64,000 nt of DNA from Tubulanus polymorphus (taxonomy: Eukaryota > Nemertea > Palaeonemertea > Tubulaniformes > Tubulanidae), in NCBI RefSeq assembly GCF_964204645.1, contig NC_134029.1:7334001-7398000 (forward strand), read 5' to 3'. The notes beneath the pieces were generated by a model. That model was not told the DNA's origin. It saw only the letters and a program-made list of their open reading frames with translations, and ran no database searches. Of this stretch, positions 1-12,834 are shown piece after piece (within the stretch, counting starts at the first letter, position 1; every line of letters begins with the position of its first letter). A program made the translations under genes and the position numbers.

Positions 1-3000
1 AAAGATACGCCAACATCAAGCTGCGTTTAGCGCGAGCGATACAACGTAAAATATCGGCACAAAAAATCAAGCCGATAGCAAAACATTGACGGCGATACCG
101 ATACTGAACTACTAATTGAAGGGTAATTGGCGTAAACCCCACAGGGTCCATAGATAGGATGTCGATAAAATGGCATAAATGCGATCGAAGTGTGATAATA
201 GAAAAAGGAAAAAAAAATACGTTACTTAAACAAAAACACTTTTTAACTCAATCCAGGCCCGTAAGCATGATTAAATCGGGGGCGGGGGGGGGTTCATGGG
301 GGTAATCGAAGCCGGTACATTATGCGGCAATGGCTGGTGGTAGCCTGCATCACAAGTGGGAGGAACTTGGAAAGAGATGTTAATGAGTAGATATTCAAAG
401 ATGTTCATTTGAATGTTGATAATCCAATAAGATTACAAAATTTGGAGGGCACATTTTTGGATAGGGGTTCGCGCGGACGTGGGAAACTGAATGCATTTCA
501 TTTGTTTCCAAATTCAATAGCTATACTGATTGCATTTTTTTCTAGAAATTCATGATTAATCTGTAATAAGGTTTATTCTCAAATCAAAAGCAATATGATT
601 AATCGGAGATGATCATTTTTTATTACACCGACTGTAGATTTTCCCAATCAAAAGAGTTGATGAACGCATAACAAATAAAATTCTTGAATTTCTTAATGAA
701 ATGCACTGCGACGACGAAGTTTCGATGTTTATAATCAGACCGGTATTTTACCCGATGTTTACCCTATCCCGGGTTAACTCAACCGATTATAGATGATATA
801 CTTGCATTCACGATAGGGTTTTAAATTAGACAATTAAACTTCAAGGAGTGGACCAATGAAATAACAAAATTTCATTCTTTTAGAATGATACGGCTTTCCT
901 CAGGCATTTATTTATGTTCATCGCCTTTTAGGTACACCAAGATATGGTCATACGCTAATATAAGAATAATATCAACGCCATGGAAATGCGGGACGGGACG
1001 TCTATTTCCACGTCTATTGATTGGGGTATTCAGAGTAATAGTAGAAGTTTTATATCACTGTTTATGCAGAGAGAAGCCCCGGTAAGGTCGTGTTTATTGT
1101 TTCGGTTAATACTTTCTGATCAGATTGTTTGTGTTAATTCGGACTTGGAATGTTCAGGTTGTAGACGAAGTCGGAACCGAATAGAAAAACATAAGTCCTC
1201 ATTTGACTCCGAGATCAGATTTAAACCCTCAACGGCCGCCTCCGTAGAGGCAGATATATGTGTCTGTGTCTGTTGGCTTTGATACACATCGTGATTGTCA
1301 TGAAAATTAACAGAAAATGATTAAGAAAATGCTTTTAAACAAGTTCTTAGGTTCATTATATTTTATCAGGGTTCGTTAAAAATATAATCGAGACCGATTC
1401 CCCGAATACGTACCGGACCAGTGCATAGGTCAGTTCCGCACAGATCACGATAGATTTAGATAAATGTAAGGGAGTAGATTTTGAAATAACAATTACATTG
1501 ATAAATACATGCTAATAATGAACAATCGAACATCCAGTTTGAACATTCATAGTATACATGATAAGTTGTGAATCGAATATATTCGAATTTTTCCTAAATC
1601 CTTATTATTGTATATGAACACGTTTATACTTACGTTCTAAGGCTCCGCTCAATTCGGTATTTTATCTTATGCGGTCTCCAAAAATCCTCCTTAATTCGAT
1701 ACAATCACTGCGAACAAACTGAAGAAAACCTTGTGTATTCACTCTTTCTCTGTAACAAAAGCGTTTTTAGTCGACAGAATCGTTGAGTAGACTGACTCTC
1801 CGACTCACGCGTGTGTGATATTACACAGACTCAACTTTCATCATCGTTTTACCCTTCACCCTCTCCAGTATAGGCTTTTTGATAACAACAACGAGAAGAT
1901 TAAATCGTGCAGGTGAAAGTGCATCCAGCCAACTAACCCTACCGAGAGACGAATATTCGACGATAAGTGAACGTAAGTTCTCGTGATTCGAACTTTCGGA
2001 AACTAACCAATCGGCGCAGCGCAGGACGAGAGATCGCGGAAAAAGTACTATTCTAACCTTTCAGTCATTTCACTGGCAAAACCGTGGATGTTCATGGCAA
2101 AACCAACCACAGACGATTGAATCCTCACCATCTATCAATTCACTAACCAGTCGCTCTGGCGCAATACTCCGAGGCTAATTCCCCGTGATCACTATTTTAA
2201 ACCTGTATCGTCTCATTTCATCCATCAAGTATATCAAATCAATTGTTTAATTGTTTCTTTCTTTTTTTTTGGGGGGGGGGCGGGGGTAACAGTCACCACT
2301 TGGCTAGGTCCAAAGTCATTACAGCCTGTAGGCTCTGTGACTGCACCCTCAATTTATTGATGTAAACTCTGCATTTAATTTTTCATATCATTGCTGTCTT
2401 TAAGTAAAAAATGAATCATTATCATTATACTTCGTCGGTGTTATACATATATACTTTAGAGAAATATATCACTGTGTAACCTTAGTCCGTGATTTTCCTT
2501 GCAATGTCTTCAATAAAGTTTTGGTTTTCACATGCACATACAACCAAAAAGGTCGAACTTCAAAGGTTAGCATAAATTGTTGCCTTGCGGCTATTTTGAT
2601 AAAGTTTATGTGATGGTTCACGCGGCGCCTCTGTTACGGCGTTCCACGGTTATGGGACAAGACATGAAAGAAGTGGATTCGTTCTCCACTTACAGGCGGG
2701 TATGAAAAAATTTTACCGGGTTAGATTTGGAATACCAAATAGCTTGTTGTGGGGTAACATCAATCAAGACTACGGTTTTAAACTTCTAATTGTATAATAG
2801 GTTGTACTTTTGGATTGAGTAGTGATTGAATGGAACGTCTCAAAAAACAAAGCGTGATAAGGTAAGGATTAGTAATATCTCAGTTTTGACAAGTAAAGTA
2901 ACGGTTTACGTAGCGTATCGAATGTTCAATCTTGTTAATCAGCATAGTTCGGCAACTGTGCCAGAGATTCGGGAGCGCACCTGCAGTATAACCGCGGTAT

Positions 3001-6000
3001 AGTCCATCAGATACGGTGTAAACAAATAGCCCCGCAATTAAAACTAGCAGGTACGTCTTTATCTGCGCATAAATATCGTAAAGGTGTATTCTCGGCTACA
3101 GGTTCGGCGTGGTCATAATTAATCCGAGATGTCTATTCCTAGAAGACTCGTACAGCGATTTCGTATTATCTGATCTTGAGCTGAGTAACTGATATCTCAA
3201 TTCTGTTCGTAATTAGGATGTGATGGTCACGCCATTTTACATACACTCGCATGTGACGAGATAGCTAGGAATTTTCAAGGGCGGTTCTTTGTTGCAAGAT
3301 CGCAACTTTTCCTTTAAAAAAGTATGTCTCACGAAACAACGTTCTTTTTATGATTTTACGGTATGGTAAACTTGTCTGGTATTGAGAAAATTTGAATATG
3401 GTGAACCAAGATAACAACGAAAATGTATAATTCCTCGCAACAACCGTTATTAATTTCTACATTTCAGAGGATATTGTATGAAACATATCTATTTGCATGA
3501 ATTCAGAATAATTATCATTCGCACAAACAATGTTGCGCTACGTACGTACGCACCACATCGTAACATTGTATTCTATAAAACATGAATGATCAAGATGCCA
3601 GGAGGAAAGTTTTTTGTGTTGTTTTTGCTGAGTGGCACTTTACACTTGGTCGGAAATCTGAATGACGGTTTTATCGGAAAACAGGGAAATAGTGCGATGC
3701 AACATGTTTCCTTGAACGATCTCGGGTTTCTATGGACCATCGAAAACATCATTTTTGTTACGTTCTTACGTTCTTCTAGATGCATTTATCCCAGCATCAT
3801 CATAAGAATATTGAAATATTTTGTTGTAAAATCAAATTTGGGGATTTTTACCGGGGTATTATTACTTGTTACCAAATAGACGAGATCCCCTTTTACAACA
3901 CACGACTCCCATGAGTTTCGATTGCTCAGCCCACTGTCGATGGCCTTGCGTTTTGTTTGAAATTCGAAACCTCGACGGCGTATTTAAGCAAACTTCGAAA
4001 TTAACGGTTAAGATGAGTTATTTGTATTCAAAGAACTTCGAGCGGAGAACAAAGCTTATTTTCAGCAGGATTTTAACGTAATTTGATACAGATCGAAAAA
4101 AAACTCCATGTACACAAAATGATGGAAAACTAGCCGCAAAAAGTATAGAATCCTATGTTTCTGTTCACTCGGCAGAAAGTTACAATCCAGGCGCGCGTGC
4201 GATTATTTTCAATCGTTCTTTTTCGCGTGCATACTTTAGTGAATGGGTTATGTAAACTCGATACATAACTGTTAGATACATCGTAATAACGTTGTTTTTA
4301 GTTGCGATTCTACTCAGCCGGAGACAACCCTCATCAATCACTGTTTTTACCCCCACGAATAGCTCTCTCGTCCGGCCTTCATGACGTTTCTTCCTTTCAA
4401 ATATCTTGTCTTTTTCGATCGAAATTGATTAATGGTCCGATCACGTTGGTAGAATTGATGCCAGTCTGAGAGTTCCAATCTAAATAGTGAAAGAATGAAA
4501 AAATGAGATATGCTCCGTTATCTGTTATTTTTCAAAGGGAATCTAGTGAGGTTCCAGTTTTCTCTTCTTATAACAAGATAAAATCACTGCGCCAGAATTT
4601 CCTTTCTTATAGTGAATTATTATATTGCCTTTCCAGTGATCTGATTGAAATAACCGGTACATGTTTACAATCTAAGTAATAAACGAATATCATATATTGC
4701 CAGATGTTTCTCTACAAAATCAACTGAATTCTATATCGGTTGTACTCGCTGAACATAATGTATATTCTCCACGGCTGTAAAAATGAGTTCTATTTATTAC
4801 GTCAACTGAAAAGGAAAATGAAACCCTGATTTGGTTTTGCAGGTGATGATCCTTAATGAGTTCTTCGACGTTCAGGTGAAATAATATGAGTCAGGCCAAT
4901 GCAATGAATGAATATCTCTTACGAGATATTCGTATATCTCTTACGAGATATTCGTACCAGAAATATCAATTCAAAACTGTGGAAGGGACCCAGTTCCAGA
5001 GTTTTGGGTTGATATTTCACCTAGTCCTGTGAAAGTGGTTGTATCCGCAGTGATCGCCGTCACTCTACGGTCCTGTATCGGTACCCATGTTACGTGCGCG
5101 GTAACACTAGGTTCTTGGGGAAGGTTCACATTTGATTCTAGAATTAAAACACTTGGATTTATTTAAATTCAACACTCGAGTTAAATTAACCGTGAACCAT
5201 GGAATCGGGTGCTGGCCATTTATCTTATTTGCTCTTAGCTACGATTAGTCCATTTTAACTTAGTACGCTCCACCTTGGTCACAACGATTTTTGCAGACTT
5301 TGCGTGCCGCTCGGTGTCGACGCCAAGGACAATAAAAAAACATCTAACCAGCCAACAATGTACCTGTCAACCAACTACTTTCATTAATTTTCTATTGATG
5401 TAAGTTACCGGATAGTAATAGCTATTTGGACAAGAAATACAAATGGTTACGCGAGTCCATGTCAATCTTCCTTCGAGTGTTTTCTATGTTTTTCAACGTA
5501 TATTTTTCTAAGCTCAGGACAAACATCCACCAATCCGGAAAATTGTTATTCGCCAAGTGAGTGTAGGCTACAATGATTGGAATTTCTCGTAGAAAGGCCG
5601 CAGGAATCTCTTTCATCGGGAGAAAAAAAATACAATATCCTCGATTTATTTGTTCAGCCAAAAAACCATGGTTATTTTTGACCTAGAGCAAACCGAAAAA
5701 AAACTCAACTTCGGCTGCGATAGATGTTATAGTTTAACCATCGTAGAAGTGCTAAATTTGAGACCCCGAACTGCGATAAAGTGCAAAAAGGGTTATCTTA
5801 TCTTAAATTAATTTATTATTCTAATAAACATCGCTTTCCAGGTTCGGCCCTCCCGCCATAGCCACACCAACGCCTTTTGTTCAATCAGCCTTGTACGTAA
5901 TGTAGTGAACACTAATATTGTGACTTACAGGTGCTGCCACCAGGCGGATAATCGATTTTGACAGAAACCAGGAAGTTGATTTTTTCTGATGGGAAAGCAA

Positions 6001-6292
6001 CCAAAATATCATTGAGAAAGCGATGTTGTCAGAGGTGATGTTGATTGATGACGAGTCACAGCGACAGATACTGTTAGACGAAGAGGGTAAGAAATAATTA
6101 ATGTGGATGCAAACCGCTGACAAAAAGGGTAAAGCACATTTTAGTGAGTGGACTGGACCTGGTAGTCTGTCAGTGTCAGTGTCAGTCAGTGACAGTGTCA
6201 GTGAGTCAAGCCTGTCCTTACCTGCACAATCATTGAACTTGATAATAGGAACATGGATCTCTGTAAAACAATGCTCTGAAATATGAAAAAAT
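1..6292. other. Gene-free stretch
   Basis: I see no recognisable gene here. Short open frames occur (for example 885-1282 and 3586-3879), but none resembles a known family, has convincing splice sites, or continues into a neighbouring exon. The stretch is AT-rich, with a T/G-rich run near 2262-2286 and a 22-bp tandem duplication at 4912-4955. The unlocated first coding exon of the ASB gene could lie in its right part. Confidence 0.5.
4912..4955. repeat. 22-bp unit duplicated in tandem
   Basis: Two identical 22-bp units follow each other directly. Each contains the self-complementary core ATATCTC-TTAC-GAGATAT, so each could fold into a 7-bp hairpin. Confidence 0.85.
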
Positions 6293-6435
6293 GTCAACTG
6301 ATTGAAGGTACTTCAACCTCAGCCTACATGGTAGTCTGAATACCATTCGTTGTTACCAGTTCCCTACGGTTGTTTGTTGAACGACGGCTAGGTACTAGAC
6401 CACCTACAAGGTTGAAGTACCTTCAATCAGTTGAC
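6293..6435. mobile_element. 143-bp MITE with perfect 27-bp terminal inverted repeats
   Basis: The first 27 bases (6293-6319, beginning GTCAACTGATTGAAGG) are the exact reverse complement of the last 27 (6409-6435). The 89-bp centre has no coding potential. Perfect arms suggest recent insertion or a recently active family. It lies 150 bp upstream of the first recognised ASB exon. Confidence 0.85.
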
Positions 6436-6588
6436 AATTTGTCATCGTAGGGAACTATAACGGCGACTGATATTCAGACTAGGTTAGGTTATGAGGGCGA
6501 CCACACTCAGATTATTTATTAACTAAGAGAGGCCTGATGCATCTTAATGTCTATCCCTCTGTCAGGCCTATATACGTGTCTTTTTCAG

Positions 6589-9415
6589 TCAAGATTCTCC
6601 AGAAAGCGGCGTATAGCGGAGATGATGATTGCATCCGTGCTATTCTGAGTCGAGGAAATATCAGCGTGAACGCGAATACGCTGGATTCAAATTCGGCCCT
6701 GCATTGTGCGTGTTTGGCTGGAAATGCATCAACAGCGCGGCTTTTAATAGAAGCTGGAGCCCAAGTAAGTCGGCTTTCTACAGAGGCCATAGGCCATATA
6801 CTAGATATAAATATACTAGGAATGTAGCCTATAAATCTGAAATTTACTTGGCAACTAAAGTGCTGGTAGGGCCTATTAGTTTGAAAACCATTCGAAATAA
6901 ATTGAGGGTAAAATGATAATATTTATTTACAGGTGAATGCAAGGAATATAGATGGTGCTACACCTCTTTGCGAGGCTAGTTGTTGTGGTAGTAACGAATG
7001 CATTCTACTTTTATTGAAACACGGAGCGACTGTTAACCCGAACTTGGTGCTCAGTTCACCACTTCACGAAGCTGTTCTTCGAGGTAGGCCGAACTTTTGA
7101 GAGTGCCAATCAGCAGGCATTTGACATTTCCTTTTTCAAATGACTAAGAAAAGTTACTGGCTGATCATCCACTTATGGCATGCTATGGATCCAAACCTGA
7201 TGGCATCGCCAAACTCTGCCACAGCACGAAACCCTGCCTGATTAGCCCGAGTGCATCTTAGCCTTGAACCAATTGGATATTACATCTCATTTTAGCCCGG
7301 GTTATTCTATTCAAAGATGCCCAAAAATTTGCCTTAGTGATTAAACAACAAGCAATCTGATTGGAACTGCTGAATGAATTGGCCTCCACTAAGGAATCAT
7401 TCAATTCATAAACCCTGGACTGTACAGATCAGTATACATGTATTCTGAAGAAAATTTATCGATGTTCGATTTCTTTGTTTAGACAAGTGGGAATGTGCAG
7501 AAATTCTTTTACATTTCGGTGCTAATACGGAATCCATGGACTGTCATTACGGAACTGCTTTACATATAGCGGCATGGAAAGATCACATCAACTCGGCTCA
7601 AGTTCTTCTCAGAAACGGTGGGTTAGTTGTTACCAAAATATTTGTTCCCTAAAAATTCCCTTTGTACATCAAGGTTCTTAAGTGGTATATACATCGAGGG
7701 TTCTAACCACAGGGGCTTGTCATGCTAGCTGGGGGCCAAAGTCAAAGACGCAACATTATCCTAGGAACCGCCTAAAAAAAGGTGGTACCTAGGATACTGT
7801 GTTGCATCTTTGATTTTGGACCCCAAGCTATTGTGACAAATCCCTGTGGTTCCAATGACCTAAAATATAATTTGCCCTAGCCAATCTACCGACGTAATTT
7901 TGATCTCATTTGTAATCAATACATCACTAAACTGCTACTTTTTTCAGGTGCAAATGTCTCGGCAACGAAAACGCTTGAATCCGCATTGCACTTTGCTGCG
8001 CGAACAAGGTCGGAGAGGTTTATAACCTTGTTGCTGGATTACGGAGCTGATATATACGCGCGAGACAATCACGGCAGAAAAGCTATAGATTTAGTAACCA
8101 GTGTTCATCCAATTAGGCAACTTCTTGCATTTTATGAAAGTAAGTCAAATATCAATGATCAAAACACCAAGATTAGACATTCTTCCTTCTATGCAGATAT
8201 TTGTATCTGGGAACTGTGTTTTAAGATGCTGTTGACTCTGAACGGAAGATCTGGTGATAGACGCCAGTGTTTCGCGCTACAGTCAAACCTCGTTATAACG
8301 CCCCTCGTATTACCGCCATTCTCACCTACCGCCGTCATATTGCCGTGGCACCGTTCAGCCGTATCTAATTTAGTGTTAAATTCTCCCGTAATAACGCCCC
8401 TCGCTTTCCGCCCACTGCCACACAATTTACAATACATTCCTATAGTAATGCATTGTTAATTTGTCCCATAATACCGCCATCGAGATTAAGTCTACCCTGC
8501 ACGCACGCTACGTGTCAGCGAACAAAGTGTGATGGTGATGACAAGCAATGACACACCAGTAGGAAGGGTACCTGCTAACCTGGTGTGTTCCGGACGCTTT
8601 AAGATGAAGGCCTTGCAAGAAATCTGTCATGGTAGGCAAAGCAGCATTTTTCATCTGAATCAGGGGCGTAGTCTATAGGGCCCGATTATGTCTAAAAATA
8701 ATTTTTGGCTGCCCTTTTTGAATTGAGTCTACACCTTTTTATTTGGTATTTTAATGCTTTTGGTAAATGATTTGGAGGATCACATAGATCATTTCTTTAT
8801 ACCGCCATTCTCGTTATAACGCCAAAATTAGCCAGGTCCCGATGGTGGCGTTATAACAAGGTTTGACTGTACATTGAACTTTTCATACCTATAAGATTGC
8901 CACACTGTGAATATCAATGTCGGGGGTGAAATTGATGGGAAAAATTCTTTTAGAACTTAAGCCTGTCAATTTGATAGACCACGATGCCTTTGCTTTTCGT
9001 CAGTATGGCAACTAAGCACTGTTTTTCCATTGTAAGAGCGAGACCACAGTTTTCCGCTGTTTCTCACAACAATTTGTGTTAAGAATATTTAATATTTTGA
9101 AAACTTTTACTTCAAGAAAATATGAAAAATTCAGATTTTTACAGCGAAAGAATGTGAAGAAAACGGATGAAAATTGCACCACCAATCTCACCAAGAAATG
9201 ACTTATCAATCAATGTCTTATCTACCCGGATCATCCTAGTGCATAAAAATGTTCGTTATCTTTTTTTTTCAGGAAACCCGCGAAACCTTTCACATTTCTG
9301 TCGATTATGCATACGTCAAACTATACCTCGCTATAAATCGATCAAAATTAAACAATTACCTCTTCCTAAAAAGTTACTCGACTACTTAGACTTTCGAGAT
9401 AACAACATATCGTGA
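6589..9415 (+). CDS. ASB13: Ankyrin repeat and SOCS box protein, ASB13-like (first exon not found)
   Basis: Likely substrate receptor of an Elongin B/C-Cullin-5 ubiquitin ligase. Exons read as 6589-6764, 6933-7083, 7483-7617, 7948-8139 and 9273-9415. Each has AG/GT borders and together they give 264 residues in one frame. The protein shows about six ankyrin repeats, with typical phrases such as TPLCEA, SPLHEA, TALHIAA and SALHFAA, and GADIYARDNHGRKA close to ASB13. The last exon is a SOCS box: an Elongin-binding part (LSHFCRLCIR) and the LPLP Cullin-5 box. The first exon begins inside a codon (TC, then AAG), so a short upstream exon with the start codon is missing. Human ASB13 is 278 residues, so little is absent. 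ASB5, ASB9 and ASB11 are related alternatives. Introns hold a palindromic MITE (7705-7851) and a Tigger-like element (8278-8871). A polyadenylation signal lies at 9829-9834. Confidence 0.9.
7705..7851. mobile_element. Palindromic MITE in ASB intron
   Basis: The left arm 7705-7765 (AACCACAGGGGCTTGTCA...) is an imperfect reverse complement of the right arm 7783-7851 (...TCCCTGTGGTT), around a short centre. It would form a long hairpin in the pre-mRNA. It sits in the intron between ASB exons 7483-7617 and 7948-8139. Confidence 0.75.
8278..8871. mobile_element. Non-autonomous pogo/Tigger-like element
   Basis: It begins TA-CAGTCAAACCTCGTTATAA and ends in the complement ...TTATAACAAGGTTTGACTG-TA, giving about 24-bp terminal inverted repeats and a TA target duplication. 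This is the pattern of the Tc1/mariner superfamily, pogo/Tigger branch. The interior repeats phrases such as TAACGCCCC and TACCGCCAT but has no transposase. It sits in the last intron of the ASB gene. Confidence 0.8.
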
Positions 9416-9828
9416 CACTACTTTAAAACTAGTCAGGAAACAGGTACGTTCAGTATGACTTTTGGTTGTAACTTGCTGGCCTGGCTGGTTGGAACTGGCT
9501 TTTTCAACACCTTTCAAGTACCCACCATAGTTTCATAGTTCATTAACTTTCTGCTCTTATTTTGCAGGATAATCTGATTGATACATTTGGCCAGTGATCT
9601 ATTTGTCTTATCGAGAGTTGTACAGACTAAATACTGGCATTGCAGAAGAGACTGTTGTATTTTACATATATTTTACCTATGTTTTCGTTGACATCTATTT
9701 GTTTTAAGGGGAATAATAATCGCCTTTTGTTGTTATAGTATCTGATATTATGTTCACTTACATCCTTGGAGTGTTCGTTGCAAAATGATTTTCGTTTTAG
9801 AGTCCATGTGAGTTAAGATTTTGAGAAC

Positions 9829-9834
9829 AATAAA
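9829..9834 (+). terminator. Polyadenylation signal of the ASB gene
   Basis: AATAAA, 414 bases after the ASB stop codon, in a stretch without other genes. It is the first canonical signal I see after that stop. Confidence 0.55.
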
Positions 9835-12834
9835 TCTATTCGACGATGATTATCCATTCATTACGTAAGCATCTAAGTTCCAATCCTTGACCGGGGCAGA
9901 CATCTTTAAACAATGGCCCTGAGGTAATTTCACTGCGCCCATGTGTGGGTAGGAAGGACAAAAGATTCACTTCTGAACCTATATTGCCTGACTTAGAAAG
10001 AAATATTACTCTATCTCCCTTGAAATCATCCACGAGTGTAGAAAAAAAATCGAACATTCTTGCAGAAGAAATGTGAAGTTCAAGATAAATATGTACTTTA
10101 TTCTTCACAGATATTTTCCTGGAAAATTTACATCAATATTTTCGATAAATTTAGTACACCAAGTAGTTACATGAATTAACGCGGCGTCTGCTGCTGATGA
10201 TGATGATGTAAACTAGCGCCAAACAACACTGATGACTTGCTACTGTATTCAAGGTGAATGATAATAATAATATAATAGTGTTTATTACGCCTAGTTTTTA
10301 GTACAAATTACACAGAATGATATCTAAGCATTACGACAACAACAATATAAATCGGCTTTGACTATTTCAGATGAATCGAGAGAGTTCCCTCTCGTATCGT
10401 TTATGATATAATATGTGTCGTTCGAATACAACTAATAAAAATTCTAAATGATGTGGAATAAAAATAGAACTGGGTCTCTACAGATCAATTATTCCTCGAT
10501 ATAAGTAGTTTTAAAGGAGAAAATTTTTAAATTCAAGGAAGGGACTACATCACTCCTGATTACTGTCGACTCCTAAATCGGTACTGATTATCTCAGTAAA
10601 CTGGTATTTAGGTAGTTTTATAAGCAGATTTTCATCCTACACACTACTTCACTCAGTTTCTAATTCGGTAACTGCCTAATTGGGTAAAACAAAAGAATCG
10701 AGGAGTTGTAGGGACCCTGTAGAGTAAGAATAGAGCTACAGAAATGCTGGTAACTTGACCAATCCTGTGCTTAGGACACCGCTAGCATTCAGCCGATGCC
10801 CGGATCGAATACAAATTTTTTGTTTTCTAAAATGAACAATTTTGCAGTTAATCACTTCTTCATAGACAAAGCAACTCAAAGCCATCTGAAATAGTCGCAC
10901 CAGTACAAATTGTTTAGAGTAACGACACACAGAATTGTTCAAAATGCAGCACCACGACATTTACTCGCGTAGTACCGCACGTTATATACTACAGAGCAAT
11001 CAGTTTCGGTACGATTAACGATTACCAAATTCAACCTTAACTACGATTTTAAATGCAACTGACACATCTGCTTAGGAAGTTTTCAAGCTATTTGAAGCAG
11101 AATGAAATTGGAATTACATAAGGGAAACCACGAAATAATTTCATACGATGCTAGCAAAATTACTGTACAACATTTGAATGATCCGGTATTCTACTTATTT
11201 GATTCGAGATATATGACAAGCACAGTAGACTCGACTTATGTCGACAAGTAGAGAGACCTATCATAAAAGCTGCGAGGGTGAAAGGTCTAACACCCGAGTA
11301 CGCTATGAAAGTGTAAATGAACAAAATTGTGAATTTTGTCATATGGAATGGAAGATTTTTGCCGAAAGAAGCAGTTTAGCGACTTGATCGGTACAAATAC
11401 AAGTATGAATCGGCAGCCAGGAAACAATATCTACCAGCCCGAAAGGTTCACTTGTTAAATCATTTTTGACTGAAAATATTCAAGGTTAGGTCAAGACCAC
11501 ATGAGAAACAAAGACAATATATAAATGGAAGAATGGTGATTAAGTAGCTTTATCGTCTCTTAAGTTTGGTCCAGCCTGCCGATTTATACCTTAAAAGTGA
11601 AAGGGCGATAATGTATTTCTTCAGAAATGCATGGTTTACTGGCCTGATCAGCTACCAAGTCAAAAGAATTCCAACGTTGGCATAAAATATCTAATGATAA
11701 AAACAATCTACGTTACTGACCTCAAAGAAACGATGATTAGCAAACAATTAAGTTCAAAGATTTTACCAGAGAATCTACTGCAGTTTTCCCGTGATGTGAA
11801 ACATGTTTCCTACTATTGATAAACATCTTTGGCGCGTTCATTGTGAACATTTTTCCGAGGTGATATAACACGTCAGTGGCCGAAAAGTGAAATACAACCC
11901 GCAGCCCGACAACAGTCGTTTCATTTTTGCGTTTTCGTCGTGGTTGCGTGAAGATTAAATAATTTGATGCCATCGTTTCTAGACGCATTTATTTATTGCT
12001 TTCTACGGAACGTTGATTGTCGTTAATCGGGTAGAATACAGCAACTGATAAATGTAAAATCCCTGAAAGAAAAATACACCGCGCGTACTGATAATAATAT
12101 CAATCATTCGAATTCTAGCAGAAGATTTCCCTGATTTTCTTCGTTCATACAAGAATAATTGATACCGGTATTTTTATATTATAAGTCTATATTAACTATA
12201 CGAGTTACAAACAAATAATCACACCCACGCACACAGGTGCACACACGCACGCAAACACAAGTAGACCATGACTCGCGAATAATCTTCGATTTTATGATGA
12301 ACTAATCAGATGTGTTTCTTTTTTCTTGATAGTTCCACGTCGAAAAAACAAGACAACTGCTTTCGACGCTGAATAAGTCACGAAACGGACAAAATATTTC
12401 GTTTTCTTCATCGGATCCGTAGCTTAACTCATGTACGTACAGCGTGACGATCAAATTTTTTATCGCCGCATTGGTTTGTCGAGAACGAACGCTTGGTTCT
12501 CGACGCTAAGTCAACGTTGAAGCTAAGGCAGGTTTCGATCGAGCATTACCTATTCCACAACGTAACTTCCGTTTCGACCGAAATACACTCTGTCTATTCG
12601 CGAAAACTGATACAACGCCAGGAGAGCTATTGTAATATTGTCATATCGCTTAAACGTGTTACAGTAATCACTTTTATCCTCAAACCGGGTTTCAATCGAA
12701 ACCTGCCATACAAGGGGCTCCATCTAGATTTCTGCGCAACCTACACAGCACTGGTGGCTACAACCGAACTAGTACATAGACTTCCACAGTTACGGTATAA
12801 TACCTAGGCCCTAAAACAACCTACGATCGATGGT
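9835..12834. other. Spacer between convergent ASB and PTPN9 genes
   Basis: No recognisable gene. On the minus strand it should contain the PTPN9 3' untranslated region; overlapping AATAAA signals (minus strand, 11988-11997) are a plausible end. Open frames at 9836-10108 (-) and 12493-12807 (+) match no family I know. Confidence 0.5.

Noticed and set aside
3586-3879. 97-codon open frame with a hydrophobic start resembling a signal peptide
   Set aside because: No family resemblance after the first 20 residues, no flanking splice context, and an overlapping open frame on the other strand of similar quality.
9836-10108. 90-codon minus-strand open frame just after the ASB polyadenylation signal
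   Set aside because: No recognisable domain, no splice partner, and it overlaps the likely transcript end region.
12493-12807. 104-codon plus-strand open frame
   Set aside because: It lies antisense to the PTPN9 3' untranslated region and resembles no protein; likely chance.
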